From positions 36,807-100,806 of the forward strand of contig NZ_DIAX01000028.1 of NCBI RefSeq assembly GCF_002414845.1: DNA of 64,000 bases, written 5' to 3'. Positions 48,382 through 60,270 of this stretch are shown here, in pieces. The translations under genes were made by a program, and so were the position numbers. This DNA is from Gordonia sp. UBA5067. GTDB lineage: Bacteria > Actinomycetota > Actinomycetes > Mycobacteriales > Mycobacteriaceae. Numbering within the stretch: position 1 is the first letter of the stretch; each line of letters opens with the position of its first letter. The notes under the pieces were generated by a model. That model saw nothing but the letters and a program-made list of their open reading frames with translations. It had not been told where the DNA came from and did no database searches.

Positions 48382-48995
48382 GTGAGCCGGTGATGCTGGC
48401 GCCCGGTCCCGATCCGGGCCTGCCGGTGGGCTCGGGCCATGGCGCCAGCGCCTGGCGCGCCAACGTCTTGGTGTCCGCGCAGCTGATCCGGTTGGTCGTC
48501 GGCGTCGCGCTGGTGAGCGCGATCGCGGCAATCGTGTGGGCCTACACTGCGCCGATGCCCGTCGGGATCGTCGTCCGGGCAGGCCTGGCGGCGGTGCCGT
48601 CGGATCAGATGAGCCGCTACTTCGACGGCATCGGCTGGTTCAGCATGGGCCTGTTGGCGATCGGCGTTCTTGCGGGCTCGGCGTTCTGGTGGTTGGCGCG
48701 AACGTGGCGCGGCCCGATCGGGGTACTGGCGCTGACCGCGACCACGGTCGTTTCCTCGGGGCTCGCGATCGAGGTGGCGCACGCCGCCCTGCGGATCCGC
48801 CTGCCCGATCCGACCACGCTGCCGGCGGGTGAGACATTCCTGCACGGGCCGAAGCTGTGGCTGGCCGCCCCCGTCGACGGGGCGGTGGGGGCGCCGGGAG
48901 TCCTCCTCGTCCTGATGCCGACGATGGCCCTGCTGGTCTATCTTTTCCATGCCCTGTTTGCCGGTGACCCGACGTTGGACGCGGACTCCGTTTGA
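48378..48995 (+). CDS. DUF2567-like membrane protein (Rv1591-like)
   Basis: The 205-residue product has four predicted membrane segments with polar loops and no catalytic motif. In M. tuberculosis Rv1591 follows Rv1590 in the same place. The ATG at 48378 overlaps the bsaP stop by ATGA. The role is unknown; being co-translated with bioB and bsaP suggests a link to biotin or its cofactors, which is inference. It ends at a hairpin shared with the convergent nrtR gene. Confidence 0.78.
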   Translation: MSEPVMLAPGPDPGLPVGSGHGASAWRANVLVSAQLIRLVVGVALVSAIAAIVWAYTAPMPVGIVVRAGLAAVPSDQMSRYFDGIGWFSMGLLAIGVLAGSAFWWLARTWRGPIGVLALTATTVVSSGLAIEVAHAALRIRLPDPTTLPAGETFLHGPKLWLAAPVDGAVGAPGVLLVLMPTMALLVYLFHALFAGDPTLDADSV

Positions 48996-49012
48996 CCGAG
49001 CCGGGTCGGTCA
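48993..49012. terminator. Hairpin spanning both stop codons of convergent genes
   Basis: TGACCGA (48993-48999), six bases, TCGGTCA (49006-49012) form a perfect seven-base stem. The stop codon of the membrane gene (48993-48995) and the stop of nrtR (complement of 49010-49012) are the two ends of the stem. No U-run follows, so it may act as a processing site or a rho-type terminator. Confidence 0.55.
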
Positions 49013-49738
49013 CATCGGCGGGCGCAGCGTCGCGAACTCGTCGGTGACCCGCAGCGAGGTGTCGGTGAACCGGTACAGCGCGGGTGGGCGCCCGCCGCCG
49101 CGGGTGCGCCGGACCCCGCCGGTGGCGGTGATGACCGCGCGGCGCGACAGGATTCGCAGGAGGTTGGTGGTGTCGACCGGATAGCCCAGCGCCGCACAGT
49201 AGATCCCGGATAGCTCGGACATCGGGAACTCGGAAGGGGCGAGCGCGAATGCGATGTTGGTGTAAGAGAGCTTGCCGGCCAGCCGGTGGTGCGCCGCGGC
49301 GACGATCGCGGCGTGATCGGCGATCAGCGGCGGCACGGCCTCCACGTCGTGCCACTGCGCCCCGCGCGCCGGCGTCCATTGCGCCTCGCGCGCCGGCGTC
49401 TGCGGTCGGACCAGTCCCAGGTAGGTCGACGCGACGGTTCGAACACCCGGCACCCGATGTGGGGCGGAGAACACCTCTAACTGTTCGAGGTGCGCCACCG
49501 CGGCGACGTCGGCCTGCTCCCGCAGACTGGTCAGTGCGGTGTCGGCGATATCGGTGGCACCGTCGATCGGACCGCCGGGCAGCGCCCAGCCCTGCGAATC
49601 GGCGGACCGGACCAGCAGCACCTGTAATTGCGGGGCCGACCTGTGTGGCCCGTCGTCGACGCGCAGCGCCGCGGAACGCACTTCGAGGCGCACCGCAGTG
49701 GGGGACGGGTCGGCGGGGGAGGTCACGAGCCTGATCAT
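49010..49738 (-). CDS. nrtR: NrtR-type regulator of NAD synthesis
   Basis: The 242-residue product has an N-terminal Nudix-like domain and a C-terminal winged helix domain (TNLLRILSRRAVITATGGVRRTRGGGRPPALYRFTD in outline). The Nudix box is degenerate: GGPIDGATDIADTALTSLREQADV has the RE but lacks the final EE, as expected for regulators that sense ADP-ribose and do not cut it. It is divergent from nadA with a strong palindrome between them. Start ATG complementary to 49736-49738. In mycobacteria NrtR represses nadA-nadB-nadC. Confidence 0.88.
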   Translation of the reverse strand: MIRLVTSPADPSPTAVRLEVRSAALRVDDGPHRSAPQLQVLLVRSADSQGWALPGGPIDGATDIADTALTSLREQADVAAVAHLEQLEVFSAPHRVPGVRTVASTYLGLVRPQTPAREAQWTPARGAQWHDVEAVPPLIADHAAIVAAAHHRLAGKLSYTNIAFALAPSEFPMSELSGIYCAALGYPVDTTNLLRILSRRAVITATGGVRRTRGGGRPPALYRFTDTSLRVTDEFATLRPPM

Positions 49739-49826
49739 AGGGGCCGGGTGTGCGACTGCTCTGCCACGGCGTACCGGCCCGATCGCGGGAACAGTTGAAA
49801 TTGTTCGGGTGGTAACATGAATCAGG

Positions 49827-49847
49827 TTTTCGACTCATAGTCGAAAA
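49827..49847. promoter_or_regulatory. Palindromic operator before nadA, probably NrtR site
   Basis: TTTTCGACT-CAT-AGTCGAAAA is a perfect 9+3+9 palindrome, AT-rich in a GC-rich context, 41 bases before the nadA start. TCAGG (49822-49826) and CCTGA (49851-49855) extend it as an imperfect outer pair. Lying between the nrtR and nadA genes, it is the natural NrtR site. It would block a promoter here (TAACAT at 49813-49818 is a possible -10). Confidence 0.75.
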
Positions 49848-49887
49848 GTCCCTGAATCGCCCAGCCCGGGGCGAAGGAGGAAATGAC

Positions 49888-50922
49888 GTGAGCATTGCCG
49901 CAGACTTCACGAGCAGCCTGACGTGGACCGACGGTCCGGCCGGTTATACCGGTGTGGAGGCTACGCCGCAGTGGGCCGAAGAGGTGCGGCGCCTGGCTGC
50001 GGCGCGCAACGCGACGATCCTGGCGCACAACTACCAGCTGCCCGCCATTCAGGACATCGCCGATCACACTGGTGACTCGCTGGCGCTGTCACGGATCGCT
50101 GCGGAGGCCGACGCCGACGAGATCATCTTCTGCGGCGTCCACTTCATGGCCGAAACCGCCAAGATTCTCAGCCCGGACAAACGGGTGATGATTCCCGATG
50201 CCCGCGCCGGGTGCTCGCTGGCCGATTCGATCACCGCTGACGACCTGCGCGCCTGGAAGGCCGAGTTCCCCGACGCCGTCGTGGTGTCGTATGTGAACAC
50301 GACCGCCGAGGTCAAAGGACTCACCGACATCTGCTGCACGTCGAGCAATGCCGTCGACGTCGTCGCGTCCATCGACCCCGGCCGAGACGTGCTCTTCCTG
50401 CCGGACCAGTTCCTCGGCGCCCACGTCAGGCGGTTGACCGGACGGGACAACATTCATATCTGGGCCGGCGAATGCCACGTGCACGCAGGGATCAACGGCG
50501 ATGAGTTGGCCGAGCAGGCGCAGGCGCACCCCGATGCCGACCTGTTCATCCACCCCGAATGCGGCTGCGCCACCTCTGCCCTCTACCTGGCCGGCGAGGG
50601 TGCCGTGCCGGCGGAGAAGGTGAAGATCCTGTCCACCGGCGGCATGCTCGACGCGGCACGGGAGACGAAGGCGTCGCAGGTACTCGTCGCCACCGAGATC
50701 GGCATGCTCCACCAGCTGCGGAAGGCGGCGCCCGGTGTCGACTTCCAGCCGGTCAACGGTCGGGCATCCTGCCCGTACATGAAGATGATCACCCCGGCTG
50801 CGCTGCTGCGCTGCCTGGTTACCGGGCGCGACGAGGTCGAGGTCGATCCGGCCGTCGCGGCCCGCGCCCGCGCCAGTGTCGAGAAGATGATCGCGATCGG
50901 CAACCCCGGCTCGGGCGAATGA
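49888..50922 (+). CDS. nadA: Quinolinate synthase A
   Basis: [4Fe-4S] enzyme that joins iminoaspartate and dihydroxyacetone phosphate to quinolinate. The 344-residue product has [40 protein letters not shown] and [12 protein letters not shown], with the conserved cysteines. The GTG at 49888 follows GAAGGAGGA at a good distance. The stop overlaps nadC by ATGA. nadB, which makes the substrate and normally lies between nadA and nadC, is absent. Confidence 0.96.
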   Translation: MSIAADFTSSLTWTDGPAGYTGVEATPQWAEEVRRLAAARNATILAHNYQLPAIQDIADHTGDSLALSRIAAEADADEIIFCGVHFMAETAKILSPDKRVMIPDARAGCSLADSITADDLRAWKAEFPDAVVVSYVNTTAEVKGLTDICCTSSNAVDVVASIDPGRDVLFLPDQFLGAHVRRLTGRDNIHIWAGECHVHAGINGDELAEQAQAHPDADLFIHPECGCATSALYLAGEGAVPAEKVKILSTGGMLDAARETKASQVLVATEIGMLHQLRKAAPGVDFQPVNGRASCPYMKMITPAALLRCLVTGRDEVEVDPAVAARARASVEKMIAIGNPGSGE

Positions 50923-51782
50923 CTGATGCCCCCACCGGAATCGTCACCGACGAGGTCCGGGCGCTCATCGCCATTGCACTCGACGAGGACCTGCGCTACG
51001 GCCCCGACGTCACCACCGTGGCGACGATCCCGGCCGACGCCATCGCCGAAGCGGCAATAGTCAGCCGGGCACATGGCGTTGTCGCCGGGGTACCGGTGGT
51101 GCGCGCCGTCTTCGACGAGGTGATCGGCGCCAGCCGCTATTGGGTTACCGCCGAACTCGCCGACGGTGATCGCGTCGCTCCCGGCGACACGGTGCTGGCA
51201 CTGCGCGCGCCGGTGCGGGAGCTGCTGACTGCCGAGCGCACCGCGCTGAACCTGCTGTGTCACCTGTCGGGGATTGCCACCGCAACCGCCGAGTGGGTCG
51301 CGGCCGTCGAGGGGACCAACGCGAAGATCCGTGATTCGCGCAAGACGCTGCCCGGGATGCGCTTTCTGCAGAAGGCGGCGGTGCGCGCCGGCGGGGGAGT
51401 CAACCACCGGATGGGTCTGGGCGACGAGGCGTTGATCAAGGACAACCACGTGGCGGCCGTCGGATCCGTCGCCGCCGCTTTACAGGCGGTCCGCGAGGCC
51501 GCGCCGGAGATCCCGGTCGAAGTCGAGGTCGACTCCCTCGACCAGTTCGACGAGGTGTTGGCGCTGACGCCCACCCTCGTCCTCCTCGACAATTTCCCCC
51601 TCTGGGCGACTCAGATGGCCGTCCAGCGACGCGATGCCCGCTCGCCCGCAACCAAGTTGGAGAGTTCGGGTGGGCTCACCCTCGATGTCGCTGCCGACTA
51701 CGCGGGGACCGGCGTCGACTACCTGGCCGTCGGCGCGCTGACCCACTCGGTTACCGTGCTCGACCTTGGCTTAGACATGTAG
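50919..51782 (+). CDS. nadC: Nicotinate-nucleotide pyrophosphorylase (quinolinate phosphoribosyltransferase)
   Basis: Decarboxylating transferase that turns quinolinate and PRPP into nicotinate mononucleotide. The 287-residue product shows [41 protein letters not shown] and SSGGL. ATG 50919 overlaps the nadA stop. The upstream part of the open frame is inside nadA in another frame and is rejected. Confidence 0.96.
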   Translation: MTDAPTGIVTDEVRALIAIALDEDLRYGPDVTTVATIPADAIAEAAIVSRAHGVVAGVPVVRAVFDEVIGASRYWVTAELADGDRVAPGDTVLALRAPVRELLTAERTALNLLCHLSGIATATAEWVAAVEGTNAKIRDSRKTLPGMRFLQKAAVRAGGGVNHRMGLGDEALIKDNHVAAVGSVAAALQAVREAAPEIPVEVEVDSLDQFDEVLALTPTLVLLDNFPLWATQMAVQRRDARSPATKLESSGGLTLDVAADYAGTGVDYLAVGALTHSVTVLDLGLDM

Positions 51783-51823
51783 GTGCGAACCCGAACTCAC
51801 CGTCGTATCGAAGAGGCGCCGCG

Positions 51824-51829
51824 TACCTT
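51824..51829 (+). promoter_or_regulatory. Leaderless -10 box for the aldehyde dehydrogenase gene
   Basis: TACCTT at 51824-51829 lies six bases before the ATG at 51836, in the 53-base gap after nadC. No Shine-Dalgarno sequence is present. Confidence 0.5.
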
Positions 51830-51835
51830 TGGGGC

Positions 51836-53215
51836 ATGACCGCATATGTGACTGAAAACCCCGCGACCGGTGACGTTGAGCAGACCTTCGCGACCATGAG
51901 TGACGACGACGTTAACGACGTGTTGGCCCGCTCGGCCGCCGCGTATCAGGAGTGGCGGCACACAGCCGTCGAGGACCGGGTGGCCATGTTGCGAGCGACC
52001 GCGCAGGCCTACCGCGACCGCGCCGACGAACTCGCCGCACTGATCAGCAAGGAGATGGGCAAACCGCTCGCGCAGGCGCACGGCGAACTCGCGCTGACGG
52101 CGATGATTTATGACTGGTATGCCGAGAACGGCCCGGCGCAGCTCGAGACCGAGCAGCTCGCCCCGCAGGGCGCGGCCGAGTCGACGGTGACACGTGAGCC
52201 AATCGGCCCCCTCTTGGGGATCATGCCGTGGAACTTTCCGTATTACCAGGTGGCGCGGTTCGCGGCGCCCAACCTGTTGCTGGGCAACACCGTCATCCTC
52301 AAGCACGCGCCGATCTGTGCGGCGAGCTCGGCGGTGATGGCGGAAATCGCCCACGCTGCGGGCGTGCCGGCTGACGCATACATCAACGTCTACGCCAGCA
52401 ACGAGCAGGCCGCCGCCATGATCGGGGACCGTCGTGTGCAGGGCGTGTCGCTGACCGGGAGTGGGCGTGCAGGTGCGGCGGTCGCGCAGACGGCCGCGCA
52501 GCATTTGAAGAAGTCGGTACTCGAGCTCGGTGGCTCGGATGCGTTCATCCTTCTCGACACCCCCGATGTCGCGGCGACTGCCGCGGGCGCCGCGGCCGGC
52601 CGGATGATGAACTGCGGGCAGGCGTGCAATTCGCCCAAGCGCTTCATCGTCCACGAAGACATCTATGACGACTTCGTCGCCAACCTGACCGCGGCCATCG
52701 AGGCCATGGCCGTGGGCGACCCGGCCGATCCGGCGACGAATATCGGACCGCTGTCCTCGGTCGCCGCGCGCGACCGGGTTGTCGAGCAGGTCAAGGATGC
52801 TGTTGCCCAGGGCGCCACCCTGCACACCGGCGGTGACGCGCTCGATCAACCGGGCGCCTTCATGGCCCCCGCCGTGCTGACCGGGATCACCCCAGAGATG
52901 GCCGCGTACCGCGAGGAGATCTTCGGACCCGTCGCCGTCGTCTACTCTTTCGCCGACCCCGATGAGGCCGTCAAGCTGGCCAATGACGTTGATTACGGCC
53001 TGTCGGGTTCGGTGTGGAGCAGTGATGTCGCCAAGGCCGGTGAGCTCGCCGACCGGCTCGACGTGGGGATGGCGATGATCAACGAGCACGGCACCTCGCT
53101 GCCCGGTCTGCCGTTCGGCGGCGTGAAGGCGTCGGGATACGGTCGCGAGCTCGGGCCGTGGGGCCTGGGCGAGTTCGCGAACCTGAAGCTGCGCCGGGTC
53201 GCCAGCGCGGGGTAG
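51836..53215 (+). CDS. NAD(P)-dependent aldehyde dehydrogenase, succinate-semialdehyde dehydrogenase type
   Basis: The 459-residue product has the ALDH fold motifs: GIMPWNFPYYQV, the NAD loop SLTGSGRAGAAV, the general-base ELGGSDAF, and the active-site Cys264 in NCGQACNSPKRF. The C-terminal end reads LPFGGVKASGYGRELG. The closest named group is mycobacterial GabD1-like succinate-semialdehyde dehydrogenase, but the residues around Cys differ from GQSC, so the true substrate is uncertain. It sits alone between nadC and hisD and has a leaderless start. Confidence 0.85.
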   Translation: MTAYVTENPATGDVEQTFATMSDDDVNDVLARSAAAYQEWRHTAVEDRVAMLRATAQAYRDRADELAALISKEMGKPLAQAHGELALTAMIYDWYAENGPAQLETEQLAPQGAAESTVTREPIGPLLGIMPWNFPYYQVARFAAPNLLLGNTVILKHAPICAASSAVMAEIAHAAGVPADAYINVYASNEQAAAMIGDRRVQGVSLTGSGRAGAAVAQTAAQHLKKSVLELGGSDAFILLDTPDVAATAAGAAAGRMMNCGQACNSPKRFIVHEDIYDDFVANLTAAIEAMAVGDPADPATNIGPLSSVAARDRVVEQVKDAVAQGATLHTGGDALDQPGAFMAPAVLTGITPEMAAYREEIFGPVAVVYSFADPDEAVKLANDVDYGLSGSVWSSDVAKAGELADRLDVGMAMINEHGTSLPGLPFGGVKASGYGRELGPWGLGEFANLKLRRVASAG

Positions 53216-53506
53216 GTGCACGGGCATCGGGCCAACCCGCTAGAACGGTGGCCGACCGTCCAGTCGGCATCCCCCGGGGCGATCGCCGCGGCGGGCATCA
53301 GCTTCTCCGCCCGCTCGGCCCACCACTCCTCGCAGCAGGGCACGATCGACGAAATTCCGGGCACGATCGGCAAACCCGGTAGGTCAGTCACAGCGGCGGA
53401 AGGGGCACCAGGACAGCCGTGCCGAAAAGCGTTTCCGCCGACCGCATATCCTGGTGGGAGTCCCTCGCAAACCGCGGTGGGCCCGGCTAATCCATCAGGA
53501 GTCTTG
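53216..53506 (+). other. Intergenic region upstream of hisD
   Basis: This 291-base stretch has no supported gene. CATATCCTGG near 53445-53454 contains a possible -10 (TATCCT, 53447-53452) for the his operon, and CAGGAG at 53497-53502 is the hisD ribosome site. An open frame continues upstream from hisD, and an antisense open frame from a GTG complementary to 53389-53391 runs into the aldehyde dehydrogenase gene; neither shows family sequence. Confidence 0.5.
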
Positions 53507-55955
<2,449 letters not shown>

Positions 55956-55956
<1 letters not shown>

Positions 55957-56594
55957 TGAGCGACCAAGCCCCGCGCACCGCCCGGGTGGAGCGCACCACC
56001 CGCGAGTCGTCGATCGTCGTCGAGTTGAACCTCGACGGCACCGGCAAGACCAATATCTCCACCGGGGTGCCGTTCTACGACCACATGCTGACTGCCTTCG
56101 GCCAGCACGGGAGTTTCGATTTGACGGTCCAGGCGCACGGCGATACCGAGATCGAGGCGCACCACACCGTCGAGGACACCGCCATCGTCCTGGGACAGGC
56201 GTTCGCACGGGCACTCGGCGACAAGACGGGCATTCGCCGGTTCGGTGACGCGTGGATCCCGATGGACGAGACCCTCGCGCAGGCCGTCGTCGACGTTTCC
56301 GGTCGCCCGTACTTCGTCCATGCCGGGGAGCCCGAGCACCTGCTGACCGCGATCATTCCCGGCGCGCCGGAGGGAGACAAGGCTGGCGCACCCTATTCGA
56401 CTGTGATCAATCGGCACGTTTTCGAGTCGCTGGCGCTCAATGCGCGCATCGCCCTGCACGTGCGCGTGGAGTACGGCCGCGACCAGCACCACATCACCGA
56501 GGCGCAGTACAAGGCAGTCGCCCGCGCCTTGCGTGCCGCGTGCGAGCCGGATCCGCGCGTGCGTGGGGTTCCGTCGACGAAGGGTAGTTTGTGA
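55956..56594 (+). CDS. hisB: Imidazoleglycerol-phosphate dehydratase
   Basis: Manganese enzyme that removes water to give imidazole-acetol phosphate. The 212-residue product has the two metal-binding His clusters [10 protein letters not shown] and [12 protein letters not shown], with [13 protein letters not shown]. It is monofunctional, lacking the phosphatase domain of enteric HisB. The ATG shares a base with the hisC stop (TGATG). Confidence 0.96.
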
Positions 56595-57235
56595 GCCCGC
56601 CGACGGTGACGATTCTGGACTACGGATCGGGCAACCTGCGCTCGGCCCAGCGTGCCCTCGAGCATGTGGGTGCCCGGGTTACCGTGACCGCAGATCGGGC
56701 CGCGGCAGCAGAGTGCGACGGGCTACTGGTGCCCGGTGTCGGCGCTTTCGAGGCCTGTATGGTCGGGTTCACCGAGGTCGGCGGGCCGCAGGTCGTCGGG
56801 CGGCGGCTGGCCGGGGGGCGTCCGGTGCTCGGCATCTGCGTCGGCATGCAGATCATGTTTACCTCCGGCGTCGAGTTTGGGATCCAAACGGCCGGGAGCG
56901 GCCAGTGGCCGGGGACGGTTACCCGGCTCGACGCCCCGGTGCTGCCGCATATGGGCTGGAACACGGTTGAGGCGGCACCGGATTCATTGCTGTTCGACGG
57001 GATCGATGCCGCTGAGCGGTTCTACTTCGTGCACTCGTACGCCGCGCAGTCGTGGGACCTCGATGAGGATCCCGCCTCCCCGATCCCGGCGGCAAAGCTG
57101 ACTTGGGCGACGCACGGCTCGCGGTTCCTCGCGGCGGTGGAGAACGGGCCGCTCAGTGCGACGCAGTTCCACCCGGAGAAGTCCGGCGAGGTCGGGCTCC
57201 ACCTGTTGGCCAACTGGTGCCGGGGTCTGTCGTGA
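56591..57235 (+). CDS. hisH: Imidazole glycerol phosphate synthase, glutaminase subunit
   Basis: Class I glutamine amidotransferase that feeds ammonia to HisF. The 214-residue product has the catalytic Cys in [11 protein letters not shown] and the His-Glu pair in [12 protein letters not shown] 56591 overlaps hisB by four bases. The partner hisF lies three genes later in the same operon. Confidence 0.96.
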   Translation: MSPPTVTILDYGSGNLRSAQRALEHVGARVTVTADRAAAAECDGLLVPGVGAFEACMVGFTEVGGPQVVGRRLAGGRPVLGICVGMQIMFTSGVEFGIQTAGSGQWPGTVTRLDAPVLPHMGWNTVEAAPDSLLFDGIDAAERFYFVHSYAAQSWDLDEDPASPIPAAKLTWATHGSRFLAAVENGPLSATQFHPEKSGEVGLHLLANWCRGLS

Positions 57236-57507
57236 GTCAGCGCTACGAGTTCTCGTTCATCCGTCTGGCCATGTCGTCGCTGGGTGCCGGTCTAGCGGTA
57301 CTGATCGTCTCGTTGCCGCTCATCTGGGCGGCCGCCCTGGTGCATCGCTGGCTGGCGCTGGCCGTCACCGTGGTGGCCATTGCCGGCACTGTCGCGGCTA
57401 TCGGTATCGTCGCCAACCGCATTGTCAACACGGCCGCGGAGCGGCTCACGCAAGACACCGCCGCGACACCCGACCCGGCGCAGCCCGACGATCCCCGCCA
57501 CCGATAG
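57232..57507 (+). CDS. Small two-helix membrane protein in the his operon
   Basis: The 91-residue product has a short polar start ([13 protein letters not shown]), two hydrophobic stretches (about 14-34 and 37-58) and a charged Thr/Pro/Asp tail. I do not recognise the family. It starts at a GTGA overlap with hisH and ends 14 bases before hisA, so it is expressed with the histidine enzymes. In M. tuberculosis hisH and hisA are adjacent, so this is an insertion relative to that order. Confidence 0.72.
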   Translation: MSQRYEFSFIRLAMSSLGAGLAVLIVSLPLIWAAALVHRWLALAVTVVAIAGTVAAIGIVANRIVNTAAERLTQDTAATPDPAQPDDPRHR

Positions 57508-57521
57508 GAACACCGCCACCC

Positions 57522-58268
57522 ATGGCCACCGCACTTCAATTGCTGCCCGCCGTCGACGTCGCCGACGGCCAGGCCGTCCGCCTGCTGCGCGGGGCCGCCG
57601 GCACCGAGACGTCCTACGGGTCGCCGCGCGATGCGGCATTTGCCTGGCAGCGCGACGGTGCGCAATGGGTGCACATGGTCGACCTTGATGCGGCCTTCGG
57701 TCGCGGCGACAACCGGGCGCTGCTGGCCGAGGTGATCGGCGACCTCGAGGTGGCGGTGGAACTGTCTGGCGGCATCCGCGACGACGAGTCGTTGGCGGCG
57801 GCCCTGGCCACCGGCTGCGCGCGCGTCAACCTGGGCACCGCTGCGATCGAGAACCCGAAGTGGTGCGCCGCGGCCATCGCCGAATACGGCGACAAGATTG
57901 CCATCGGACTCGATGTCACCGCCGATGGCGACTCCTGGAAGCTGCGCGGACGCGGCTGGGTGACCGAAGGCGGCGACCTGTGGGAGACGCTGGGCCGCCT
58001 CGACGCCGAGGGGTGCGCGCGGTATGTCGTCACCGATGTGTCGAAGGATGGGACGTTGAGCGGACCCAACCTTGACCTGCTGCGCGAGGTGGCGCACCGC
58101 ACGGGTGCACCGATCGTCGCCTCCGGCGGCATCTCCGAACTCGCCGACCTGACCGCCATCGCGGGCCTGTGTGACCTCGGAGTCGAGGGCGCGATCATCG
58201 GCAAGGCGCTCTACGCCGGCCGGTTCACTCTGCCCGAGGCGTTGGCGGCGGTGCGCGGAGGCGCCTGA
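57522..58268 (+). CDS. hisA: Bifunctional HisA/TrpF isomerase (PriA)
   Basis: Beta-alpha barrel isomerase. In actinobacteria the same enzyme (PriA) isomerises ProFAR for histidine and PRA for tryptophan, replacing a separate TrpF. The 248-residue product has the catalytic Asp in [21 protein letters not shown] and [12 protein letters not shown] (second Asp) and GGISELADL. Its setting, in the histidine operon next to trpE and trpC with no trpF in view, fits dual use. ATG 57522; the AGGA before it is 12 bases away. Confidence 0.95.
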   Translation: MATALQLLPAVDVADGQAVRLLRGAAGTETSYGSPRDAAFAWQRDGAQWVHMVDLDAAFGRGDNRALLAEVIGDLEVAVELSGGIRDDESLAAALATGCARVNLGTAAIENPKWCAAAIAEYGDKIAIGLDVTADGDSWKLRGRGWVTEGGDLWETLGRLDAEGCARYVVTDVSKDGTLSGPNLDLLREVAHRTGAPIVASGGISELADLTAIAGLCDLGVEGAIIGKALYAGRFTLPEALAAVRGGA

Positions 58269-59089
58269 TGGTAACCCGATTCAGCCCCGACCTGGTTACA
58301 CTCGCCGCAACCGCTGCGTCCATCCTCGACGAGGCGAGCCCGCGCTTTTGCGCCGATCGTGGCGCACCCGGCGTGGTCGGGAAGGGCGATCGGGACTTCG
58401 CGACCCAGGTCGACCTCGACCTCGAACGGTTCATCAGCCACGAGTTGACCGGGCGAACCGGGTTGCCGTGCCACGGTGAGGAGTTCGGTGGACCGCCGGT
58501 CGACGAGGCCCTCGTGTGGATCGTCGACCCCGTCGACGGGACGTTCAACTATTCCACCGGGAGTCCGATGACGGGGATGCTCGTCGGGCTGTGCGCGGAC
58601 GGCGAGCCACTCCTCGGGCTGACCTGGCTGCCGCTGCTCGACCGCCGCTACGTGGGATACGCAGAGGGCGGTCTGACGTGCAATGGACGTCGGCTCGAGC
58701 CGCTGGCGCCCGCCTCGCTGCGCGAGTCGGTGATCGGGTTCGGTGCCTTTAATGAGCGTTTGGGCGGGCGGTACCCCGGCCCACGGCGGATCGAAGTCCT
58801 CGCGACGCTCAGCGGACAGGCGTCGCGGCTCCGGATGTCGGGCAGTATTGGGGTCGACCTCGCCTTTACCGCCGCCGGAACGTATCACGGGGCCATCACT
58901 TTTGGCCGCCACGCGTGGGACAACGCGGCCGGTGCTGCGCTGGTCCGGGCTGCTGGCGGCATCGTTACCGATGTCGCGGGGAACCCGTGGACGGTCACGT
59001 CGCCGTCCGTGGTCGCCGCGGCGCCGGGAGTGCACGACGAGTTGATCGCGCTGATCGACTCGGTGACCGGACAGGACTGGGAGAGCTGA
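58268..59089 (+). CDS. impA: Inositol monophosphatase-family phosphatase
   Basis: The 273-residue product has the FIG superfamily metal motifs: GEEFGG (GE...) and [16 protein letters not shown] (DPxDGT), and [15 protein letters not shown]. In the his operon of mycobacteria impA holds this place. A histidinol-phosphate phosphatase role (HisN type) is plausible since no other candidate is in the operon, but inositol-phosphate activity is as likely. TGATG overlaps at both ends. Confidence 0.88.
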   Translation: MVTRFSPDLVTLAATAASILDEASPRFCADRGAPGVVGKGDRDFATQVDLDLERFISHELTGRTGLPCHGEEFGGPPVDEALVWIVDPVDGTFNYSTGSPMTGMLVGLCADGEPLLGLTWLPLLDRRYVGYAEGGLTCNGRRLEPLAPASLRESVIGFGAFNERLGGRYPGPRRIEVLATLSGQASRLRMSGSIGVDLAFTAAGTYHGAITFGRHAWDNAAGAALVRAAGGIVTDVAGNPWTVTSPSVVAAAPGVHDELIALIDSVTGQDWES

Positions 59090-59892
59090 TGAGTGTGGCG
59101 GTGCGGGTGATTCCCTGCCTCGATGTCGACGACGGCCGGGTGGTCAAGGGTGTCAACTTCGAGAATCTGCGCGACGCGGGCGACCCGGTCGAGTTGGCGG
59201 CCCGATACAACGCCGAGGGTGCTGACGAGCTGACGTTCCTCGACGTCACGGCGTCGAGTGCGGGGCGCTCGACGATGATCGAGGTGGTCAAGCGGACCGC
59301 CGATGAAATCTTCATCCCGCTGACCGTCGGCGGTGGCATCCGCGAGGTCGCCGACGTCGATGCGATGCTGCGCGCGGGTGCGGACAAGGTCAGCGTCAAC
59401 ACCGCGGCCATTATGCGCCCAGAGGTGCTCCGGGAGATGAGCCGGCGCTTCGGCTCGCAGTGCATCGTCCTGTCGGTCGATGCGCGCACGGTGCCCACGG
59501 CGGCCGGCAGCACGCCCACCCCGTCGGGCTGGGAGGTCACCACGCACGGCGGTCGCCGCGGTACCGGGATCGACGCGCTGGAGTGGGCGCGCCGCGGCCA
59601 GGATTTGGGCGTGGGGGAGATCCTGCTCAACTCGATGGACGCCGACGGCACCAAGACCGGCTTCGATCTGGCCATGTTGACCGCGGTGCGGGCGGTCGTC
59701 GACGTTCCGGTCATCGCCAGCGGCGGTGCGGGCAAGGCCGACGATTTCGCTCCCGCTGTGCGCGCCGGCGCCGACGCGGTCCTTGCCGCCTCGGTGTTCC
59801 ATTTCGGCGAGTTGACCATCGGCGCGGTGAAGGCTGCGATGGCCGACGAGGGCATCACCGTGCGGACGACCGGAATGGCGGCGCGGATATGA
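59089..59892 (+). CDS. hisF: Imidazole glycerol phosphate synthase, cyclase subunit
   Basis: Barrel enzyme that, with HisH ammonia, makes imidazole glycerol phosphate and AICAR. The 267-residue product has the catalytic Asp in [17 protein letters not shown] and the second in LSVDAR, and the GGIRE and GGAGKADDF phosphate loops. A short Thr/Pro insert ([16 protein letters not shown]) lies after the second Asp. The ATG overlaps the impA stop by one base. Confidence 0.96.
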   Translation: MSVAVRVIPCLDVDDGRVVKGVNFENLRDAGDPVELAARYNAEGADELTFLDVTASSAGRSTMIEVVKRTADEIFIPLTVGGGIREVADVDAMLRAGADKVSVNTAAIMRPEVLREMSRRFGSQCIVLSVDARTVPTAAGSTPTPSGWEVTTHGGRRGTGIDALEWARRGQDLGVGEILLNSMDADGTKTGFDLAMLTAVRAVVDVPVIASGGAGKADDFAPAVRAGADAVLAASVFHFGELTIGAVKAAMADEGITVRTTGMAARI

Positions 59893-60263
59893 GTAGCGCC
59901 GAGGACGATGGCCGGCTGGATCCGGACATCGCCGCACGACTCAAGCGCAACGCCGATGGGCTGATTGCCGCCGTCGCGCAGGAGGAGGGTACGGGGACCG
60001 TGTTGATGCAGGCGTGGATGGATGATGCGGCACTGCACCGTACCCTGACGACCGGCGCCGCCACGTACTTCTCGCGCTCGCGTCAGCAGTATTGGGTCAA
60101 AGGCGAGACCAGCGGACACACGCAGCGGGTGAAGTCGGTGCGCCTGGACTGCGATGGCGACACCGTCCTGCTGGTCGTCGAGCAGACCGGCCCGGCCTGT
60201 CATACCGGCAACCACAGCTGCTTCGACACCGATGAACTCTTCCACCCCGACTCGCAGAATTGA
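59889..60263 (+). CDS. hisI: Phosphoribosyl-AMP cyclohydrolase
   Basis: Zinc/magnesium enzyme that opens the adenine ring of PR-AMP. The 124-residue product has [31 protein letters not shown] and the metal-binding [20 protein letters not shown]. It has no HisE domain, so phosphoribosyl-ATP pyrophosphatase is separate. ATGA overlap with hisF. Confidence 0.95.
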   Translation: MSSAEDDGRLDPDIAARLKRNADGLIAAVAQEEGTGTVLMQAWMDDAALHRTLTTGAATYFSRSRQQYWVKGETSGHTQRVKSVRLDCDGDTVLLVVEQTGPACHTGNHSCFDTDELFHPDSQN

Positions 60264-60270
60264 GGTCGCG

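Noticed and set aside
52993-53391. Antisense frame from GTG complementary to 53389-53391 before hisD
   Set aside because: Most of it overlaps the aldehyde dehydrogenase gene, and it has no known family sequence or promoter. M. tuberculosis has a reverse gene at this site, so the case is worth only a note.
53216-53506. Open frame upstream of hisD, in frame
   Set aside because: No HisD-like sequence; the ATG at 53507 has CAGGAGT before it and gives the normal length.
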